A DNA stretch of 64,000 nt from JAIBJN01 sp963830885 (lineage in GTDB: Bacteria > Actinomycetota > Thermoleophilia > Gaiellales > Gaiellaceae). The notes under the pieces were generated by a model that saw only the letters and a program-made list of their open reading frames with translations, was not told where the DNA came from and did no database searches. Of this stretch, positions 59,472 through 64,000 are shown piece by piece. The translations under genes were made by a program, and so were the position numbers. The first letter of the stretch is position 1. Each line of letters begins with the position of its first letter. The DNA lies in assembly GCA_963830885.1 (NCBI GenBank), contig CAWHOA010000023.1, positions 1 to 64,000 on the forward strand. Direction: 5' to 3'.

Positions 59472-60700
59472 CGCCCCCCCACGGAGCGTCTAGCGCCCCG
59501 CAGGGAGCGTCTCTTGAGAGACTGTGCTATCCCGCCGTGGCTGGCGATGCGCTTCGCGGCGCCGATGCCGGTGTGCAAAGCCGTGCGCGTGAGGTTCATC
59601 CGGGCGCCCCGAAACGTCGGCGCGTAGATCACCACGTTCCCCTCGTCCCAGCTCCTCGTCCCGAACCGCTTCTTGTACTCGGCGTCGCCTCGGCCGAAGT
59701 CGAGGATGCGCGCCTGCTCGTCCCTGCAAAGGTCATCGAGCACTTGCAGGAGCAGGTAGGTGCCAACCCTGTGGTGCGCCAGGGCCGGATCGTAGCCCGG
59801 TCGGCCGAGGCGAAACCGTCCGTGGTAGAGCTCGCCCCAATGGAACGAGCACGGGCGTCCCTCCAGCGCGAGCACGTAGCCGCGGAACCAGCCGCGCTCG
59901 AGGCAGAGCTGCGTCCGCTCTCGGTGGACCGGCGTATCATGAAGCGCAAGGCCGAACGCGTGCTGGTACGTCTTCGGCGTCACCTCCTCGACGTCGTGGA
60001 AGAAATCGTCGATGTCTTCTGGGCGGGTGTACCGTCGAACAGCGAGCTGGCCCTCGTACGTCTTCTCGAGCTTGCGTGCGTAGAACCGCAGGTTTTTTCG
60101 CGTGTTCTTCGAGCAGGAGCGGAGGATGTCATCGAGCGAGTCGGGCAGCTCGAGCTCCCAGTGCACGTCGGAATCGCCGGCATGTTGGCGGCTGAGGAAC
60201 GGGACGTCGGTCGACGCGATCCGGTAGAAGTGAGAGTCGATGGGGAGGTGGCGAAGGATGGCGATGTCTGCCTCACCCTGCGCAAGCGAGGCGCGGACGG
60301 ACGTGAGCATCTCGTGGAACGCGTCCTCGTCGACCGCGCCGAGGATGCCGCCGTTGACGATGGTGATGGCGCGCACCTCGGGCGCGTAGATCGTGCGGCG
60401 GCCGAGCCTGATCCCCAGGCGAAGCTGCTCGATCCGCGCCACGAAGATCGCCTCGGTCTCGCCGTCGCCGTCGAGCACGATGACGTGGGGCCGCACCACC
60501 GCCGGGTCGCGCTGAGAAGCCGCGAAGAAGTCAGGATCGGTGACGATGCCGTCGTCCTGCAGGCGGAGCCACACTTCGCGAATAGGCGCAAGCTCCGAGG
60601 CGCTGCGAAGGACGCGCAGCCGCCGCGGTGCCTCAGGCGCGGGGCCGCGAACGCCGTCTTCTTGCGGGGCCGCGCTCGTGTCCGACGAGCGACTTGCCAT
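59468..60700 (-). CDS. GNAT/CelD-like (FemAB-type fold) acyltransferase, copy 1
   Basis: 410 residues. A double-GNAT architecture: N-terminal half with LRVLRSASELAPIREVWLRLQDD and YAPEVRAITIVNGG, then SCSKNTRKNLRFYARKLEKTY (basic helix) and the C-terminal acetyl-CoA fold LCLERGWFRGYVLALEGRPCSFHWGELYHGRF. The end holds RILDFGRGDAEYKKRFGTRSWDE. Such proteins (DUF-type BcsL/CelD family) acylate sugars or carry aminoacyl groups. The stop overlaps that of the flippase. A close paralogue lies 1.8 kb downstream. Confidence 0.8.
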   Translation of the reverse strand: MASRSSDTSAAPQEDGVRGPAPEAPRRLRVLRSASELAPIREVWLRLQDDGIVTDPDFFAASQRDPAVVRPHVIVLDGDGETEAIFVARIEQLRLGIRLGRRTIYAPEVRAITIVNGGILGAVDEDAFHEMLTSVRASLAQGEADIAILRHLPIDSHFYRIASTDVPFLSRQHAGDSDVHWELELPDSLDDILRSCSKNTRKNLRFYARKLEKTYEGQLAVRRYTRPEDIDDFFHDVEEVTPKTYQHAFGLALHDTPVHRERTQLCLERGWFRGYVLALEGRPCSFHWGELYHGRFRLGRPGYDPALAHHRVGTYLLLQVLDDLCRDEQARILDFGRGDAEYKKRFGTRSWDEGNVVIYAPTFRGARMNLTRTALHTGIGAAKRIASHGGIAQSLKRRSLRGARRSVGGR

Positions 60701-60759
60701 GCGCCGAGCATACTACGGCCCAGATTCTCGCGGGGCCGCTCGATGCCTCAGGGCGGCGT

Positions 60760-61255
60760 CGCTCGTCCCCGTCTCCTCGCCTCGCTTCTGCGCTGTGATG
60801 CAGTGGAGAATCGCGCGCGTCGGCACGCTCGCCGCGCTGGTCGTCGGCGAACCGCCTCGCGAAGCCGCGGTCGAGAGGGAGGCGGTCGGAATGTCCGCTT
60901 CGCGCGGAGTTCGTTCCTCGTCGTGCTCCTGCCAATTTGCATCGCGATCATCCCCCGCTTCACGGGGTGTCCGTCCGGAGGTGGAGCTTCCTGCGTGACG
61001 TCCCCGGGCCTGCCCGCTCGAGGCTCCCGGGTGTGCGGCCGTGTCGCTGGAGAAGTCGGGAGCGATCGAGGGCCTTCCCCCTTCCCGGCGCTGGTTGTAG
61101 CCGGAAGCGTCGTACTCCTAACCACAGGAGGGCTTCCCGTCCTCCTCGCCGGCAACACGCGCACGTCTGCGCGTCGGCCAGCCGGTCGGGCGTGGCCCTC
61201 CCTCTCACCCGAGCCGAGTAGCTCGTTCGAGACGCCTCAGCGCCGTCGTGGGTAG
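60760..61255 (+). pseudogene. Degenerate copy of the flippase 3' end
   Basis: The 562-bp gap between the two acyltransferases contains plus-strand DNA that aligns along its length with the last 490 bp of the flippase gene. Examples are VMxW...VG near 60795, GMSASR near 60890, LLPIxxAII then HRFTG-like near 60930, and PxPALVVAGSVVLLTTGG near 61080. The frame is broken by indels and substitutions. It shows that the flippase end and the acyltransferase gene were duplicated together, offset about 1.8 kb, and the flippase part then decayed. Confidence 0.75.
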
Positions 61256-61262
61256 CGCTCCG

Positions 61263-62492
61263 CTACGAGGCTGACAGTGCCTGGGCACGCCTTCGGGAGC
61301 GTCTCTTGAGCCGGTGTGCGAGCCTGCTGTCACCGGCGATGCGCTTCGCAGTGCCGATGCTCGTCTCCAGAGCCGCTCGCGTGAGATTGATTCGGGCGCC
61401 GCGCCATGTAGGCGCGTAGATCACGACGTTTCCTTCGCGCCAGCTCCCCGTGCCGAACCGCTCCTTGTAGTCGGCATCGCCGATCCCGAAGTCGACCACC
61501 CGTGCCGTCTCGTCGCGGCAGAGGTCCTCGAGCGCCTGGAGGAGTAGGTAGGTGCCGACGCGGAGATGGGAGAGCGCCGGGTCGTAGCCGGGCCGCCCCA
61601 GGCGAAACCGTCCCCGGTAGAGCTCACCGTACTGGAAGGAGCAGGGGCGGCCGTCGAGCGAGAGCACGTAGCCGCGAAACCAACCGCGCTCGAGTGCAAG
61701 TCGCGTCCGCTCGCGGTGCACCGGCGAGTCCCGGAGTGCAACCCCGAGGGCGTCTTGGTACGTCTTGGGTGCCACCGCTTCGACGTCGCGGAAGAAGTCG
61801 TCGATCTCCTCCGGCCGGGTGTAGCGGTGAACGGCGAGCCGGCCCTCGAACTCGCGCTCGAGCTTTCGCATGTAGCCCATCAGTCGCTGCCTCGTCTTCC
61901 GCGAGGAGCGGCCCACGATCTCCTCGACCGAAGCCGGCAGCTCGAGCTCCCATCGCACTTCGGAATCGCCGAAGTGCTGGCGCGCAAGGAACGGCACCTC
62001 GGTCGTCGCAATCCGGTAGAAGGGGGAGTCGAGCGGCAGGTAGCGAAAGACTGCGATGTCCGCCTCCCTGCGCGCAAGCGAGACCCGGACGCACGCCAGC
62101 AGCTCGCGGAACGCGTCGTCATCGGCGACGCCGAGGACGCCGCCGTTGACCACCGCGAGGGAGCGAACCCTGGGCGCGTAGAGAGTGCGGTAGCCGAGCC
62201 TGCTCTTGAGGCGCAGTTCCTCGATCCGTGCCACGAGCATCGCTTCGGCGTTCCCATCCTGTTCGAGGACGATCACGTGGGGTCGGACGACCGCCGGATC
62301 GAGTTGCGAAACCTCGAAGAAGTCGGGATCGGCGACGATCTCGTCGCCCTGGAGACGGAGCCACGCGTCGCGAACCGGGGCGAGCTCCGAGGTGCTGCGC
62401 AGGACCCGGAATCGCCGCTCGCCGCCGGGCGCAGAGAACGGACCGCTCTCGTCCCCCGTGGTCCGGCCGGCGTCAGCAGACTGGGCCGCCAT
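61263..62492 (-). CDS. GNAT/CelD-like acyltransferase, copy 2
   Basis: 409 residues, strongly similar to copy 1 throughout: RFRVLRSTSELAPVRDAWLRLQ, YAPRVRSLAVVNGG, RSSRKTRQRLMGYMRKLE, ALERGWFRGYVLSLDGRPCSF, and VVDFGIGDADYKERFG. Both copies keep full length and the proposed active fold, so both are probably functional and may act on different sugars. It arose by segmental duplication with the flippase 3' end. Confidence 0.8.
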   Translation of the reverse strand: MAAQSADAGRTTGDESGPFSAPGGERRFRVLRSTSELAPVRDAWLRLQGDEIVADPDFFEVSQLDPAVVRPHVIVLEQDGNAEAMLVARIEELRLKSRLGYRTLYAPRVRSLAVVNGGVLGVADDDAFRELLACVRVSLARREADIAVFRYLPLDSPFYRIATTEVPFLARQHFGDSEVRWELELPASVEEIVGRSSRKTRQRLMGYMRKLEREFEGRLAVHRYTRPEEIDDFFRDVEAVAPKTYQDALGVALRDSPVHRERTRLALERGWFRGYVLSLDGRPCSFQYGELYRGRFRLGRPGYDPALSHLRVGTYLLLQALEDLCRDETARVVDFGIGDADYKERFGTGSWREGNVVIYAPTWRGARINLTRAALETSIGTAKRIAGDSRLAHRLKRRSRRRAQALSAS

Positions 62493-62536
62493 GAATGGAT
62501 GATAGACGAGGCCGAGAGGATCTCTTCACTGCTACC

Positions 62537-63100
62537 TCACTGGTCGCGTGCGGCTCTCCGCGCGGTCTGCTGCGCCTGCTCCGCAAGCGCGGACGCCATC
62601 GCGTCGAGCGCCGCCTGCTCCTCGGTCGAGTCGGTCAGCGGAGCCAGAATCCCCTCGAAGCGCATCTCTTGGAAGACGAGCACCCGTCCGCCCTCCAGCG
62701 GCTCCAAGATAATCTCGTACTCGCGGTCGGCGACCCCGGGCAGCACTCGGTGGGACTGCCAGCGCAGCTTTCGGTCGGGCCTGAGGATGACGACCTCGGC
62801 GTTGATCTCGTCGGTCTCGCCGTCGGGGAGCTTCAGCTGGAGGTCGAGCTCCTCGCCGAGCTGAAGATTGCCCGCGCCCCTGGTGACGAACGGATTCCAG
62901 CGTTCGTAGTTTTCGAGGTCCGTGACGACCTGCCAGACGATTTCCACCGGCGCGTCGACGGTGACCTCGCTCTCCACGGTCTCCGAGGGCCGGTCGAGGA
63001 GAGCGCTTCCCAGGATCAGGACGGCGAGGAGGACGACGGTGACGGTGACGACTCCAGCAGTCCCGAGCACCAGGTACCTCAGCATCCTTCTGGATCGCAC
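62537..63100 (-). CDS. SRPBCC-domain membrane-anchored protein
   Basis: 187 residues from the GTG at 63100, chosen because GGAGG lies 8 nt upstream; the ATG at 63085 is an alternative. A single N-terminal transmembrane helix (LVLGTAGVVTVTVVLLAVLILGSALL) is followed by a START/SRPBCC domain: VTVDAPVEIVWQVVTDLENYERWNPFV, then LRPDRKLRWQSHRVLPGVADREYEIILEPLEGG. Such domains bind hydrophobic ligands. It lies immediately downstream of, and almost overlaps, the third acyltransferase gene. Function unknown. Confidence 0.8.
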   Translation of the reverse strand: MRSRRMLRYLVLGTAGVVTVTVVLLAVLILGSALLDRPSETVESEVTVDAPVEIVWQVVTDLENYERWNPFVTRGAGNLQLGEELDLQLKLPDGETDEINAEVVILRPDRKLRWQSHRVLPGVADREYEIILEPLEGGRVLVFQEMRFEGILAPLTDSTEEQAALDAMASALAEQAQQTARRAARDQ

Positions 63101-63105
63101 CGAGC

Positions 63106-64000
63106 TCACCTCCCCCGTTTTGTCAGTTGCGAGCGCCAGGTGCGCTTGGCGCGTGCCACGCGATCGCTTCCTAGAACCCGCTTGCCCGAGCGGTTCCCGG
63201 CGAGGACGGCGGTCCGGACGGCGTTGACCCGCACGCCTTTGAAGGTGGGCGCGAAAACGGTGACGTCGGCTTCCTGCCACGACTCGTTGCCGAAGCGGCG
63301 TTTGTACTCGGCGTCGCCGAAGCCGAAGTCCAGGATGCGGACAGACGGATCGGCGCAGAGATCCTCGAGGAGGCGCATGAGAACGTAGGTTCCGACGTTC
63401 AGGTTTCGATACTCGGGTAGAAAGCCGGGGACATGGGTCTGGAAGACGCCTCCGTAGGCGTACCCGTGCCAGAAGGCAATCGGACGGTCGCCGAGATGAA
63501 GGACCCGAGCACGGAACCAGCCCCTCCGGGCGGCCAAGCGCGTCAGGGACAGCTCGAGCTCATTCCCACGGACCGCGGCGCCGAGACTGCTCTGGTACGT
63601 CTCGGCGGCCACGGGCTTGACCGCCGCGAAGAACGCGTCCACATCCTCCGGTCGGTCGTGCGAACGGAGGGTGAGTTCGGCGCCGTGCGCATCGAGGAGA
63701 CGTCGCTCGTTCCGACGGAGGCCCTGTCGCGTGCTGCCCGAGAGCGAAGCCAGAAACGTGCCGAACGACTCGGGAAGCCGCAGGCGGCGGTGCACCTTGC
63801 AATCGAACCCGTGCTGTCGGAGGAGAAACGGCGGGTTCGTGGTTGCCTCGGCGAAGGCGGGCCCGTCCGTGCGGAGGTTCGGAAAGAGAACAATGTCGGC
63901 CTCGCCTCGCCAGAGGGCAGCCCTGAGCTCGGAAACTGCCTCGGACGCCAGCCCCCCCGCCGCCTCGCCGAGCAGACCTTCGTAGGCGACGCGAAGCGCA
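63106..64000 (-). CDS. GNAT/CelD-like acyltransferase, copy 3, N-terminus beyond the window
   Basis: 298 residues of the C-terminal portion are visible; the frame is open to the right edge with no stop. It shares GWFRARVLHLGDRPIAFWHG and RILDFGFGDAEYKRRFGNESWQE with copies 1 and 2 but is clearly more divergent. The early part (FLLRQHGFDCKVHRRLRLPESFGTF) matches the same position in the paralogues (FLSRQH, FLARQH). Likely the same enzyme class acting on another acceptor. Confidence 0.75.
   Translation of the reverse strand, partial: ALRVAYEGLLGEAAGGLASEAVSELRAALWRGEADIVLFPNLRTDGPAFAEATTNPPFLLRQHGFDCKVHRRLRLPESFGTFLASLSGSTRQGLRRNERRLLDAHGAELTLRSHDRPEDVDAFFAAVKPVAAETYQSSLGAAVRGNELELSLTRLAARRGWFRARVLHLGDRPIAFWHGYAYGGVFQTHVPGFLPEYRNLNVGTYVLMRLLEDLCADPSVRILDFGFGDAEYKRRFGNESWQEADVTVFAPTFKGVRVNAVRTAVLAGNRSGKRVLGSDRVARAKRTWRSQLTKRGR

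Noticed and set aside
62495..63388. 297-codon plus-strand ORF over the SRPBCC gene
   Set aside because: Antisense to a gene with a clear membrane anchor, SRPBCC motifs and a good ribosome binding site.

Overview
The window is GC-rich (about 70 percent) DNA of actinobacterial character. Several traits suggest a member of the class Thermoleophilia (Gaiellales or Solirubrobacterales type): GC-saturated third codon positions, many GTG and TTG starts, ATGA and GTGA stop-start overlaps, several secreted RTX-like repeat proteins, and a trp operon built from fused genes. This placement is inference; there is no rRNA or other taxonomic marker in the window. I found no tRNA, rRNA or CRISPR array.

Layout. 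(1) 1-6.4 kb holds damaged accessory genes: a delta-60 repeat protein, an intact and a broken RTX-like protein, an arylsulfatase with about nine single-base frameshifts, and a DUF1269 protein. (2) 6.4-10.5 kb is a small integrative element: HNH nuclease remnant, a small ORF, a P-loop ATPase with a winged-helix tail, two excisionase-type HTH proteins, a divergent XRE regulator and a tyrosine recombinase with two frameshifts. Its right end abuts an N-terminally truncated secreted-protein gene. (3) 10.8-15.5 kb has an enoyl-CoA hydratase and an acyl-CoA carboxylase beta subunit (leucine catabolism type), then two more secreted RTX-like proteins and a strong terminator. (4) 15.6-21.8 kb is a complete trp operon on the minus strand, trpL-trpEG-trpD-trpCF-trpB-trpA. 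It has a clear promoter, a leader peptide with three Trp codons and mutually exclusive antiterminator and terminator hairpins. (5) 21.8-33.3 kb is housekeeping and lipid metabolism: DUF4389 membrane protein, M48 protease, thiolase, lipoprotein, 3-hydroxyacyl-CoA dehydrogenase, HD-GYP response regulator, PduO-type cobalamin adenosyltransferase, TauE/SafE transporter, methylmalonyl-CoA mutase large subunit, and a LuxR-type regulator without its phosphoacceptor Asp.

(6) 33.4-38.4 kb is a divergent four-gene island: NadE-like ATP pyrophosphatase and acyl carrier protein on one strand, AsnB-like amidotransferase and AMP-forming ligase on the other. It looks like a carrier-protein-based amidation or acylation module. 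(7) 38.5-64 kb is a large extracellular polysaccharide locus. It encodes UDP-glucose dehydrogenase and a UDP-glucuronate decarboxylase-like SDR (UDP-GlcA and UDP-xylose supply), an Alg13/Alg14-type split glycosyltransferase, a GT2 glycosyltransferase, two type I phosphodiesterase-like proteins, beta-helix proteins, two methyltransferases, a zinc-ribbon Wzz-like protein, an O-antigen ligase, a ChbG/YdjC deacetylase, a hexapeptide acetyltransferase, a sulfotransferase, a Wzx-type flippase and three paralogous GNAT/CelD-like acyltransferases. One block (flippase 3' end plus acyltransferase) is duplicated in tandem, and a secreted beta-roll protein contains an exact 858-bp tandem duplication.

Together the right half would make, modify (acetyl, methyl, sulfate, possibly amide groups), export and polymerise a surface polysaccharide. 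The left half records mobile-element insertion and decay of accessory secreted proteins. Many genes have a TANNNT -10 element only 6-8 nt upstream of the start codon, which suggests leaderless transcripts.
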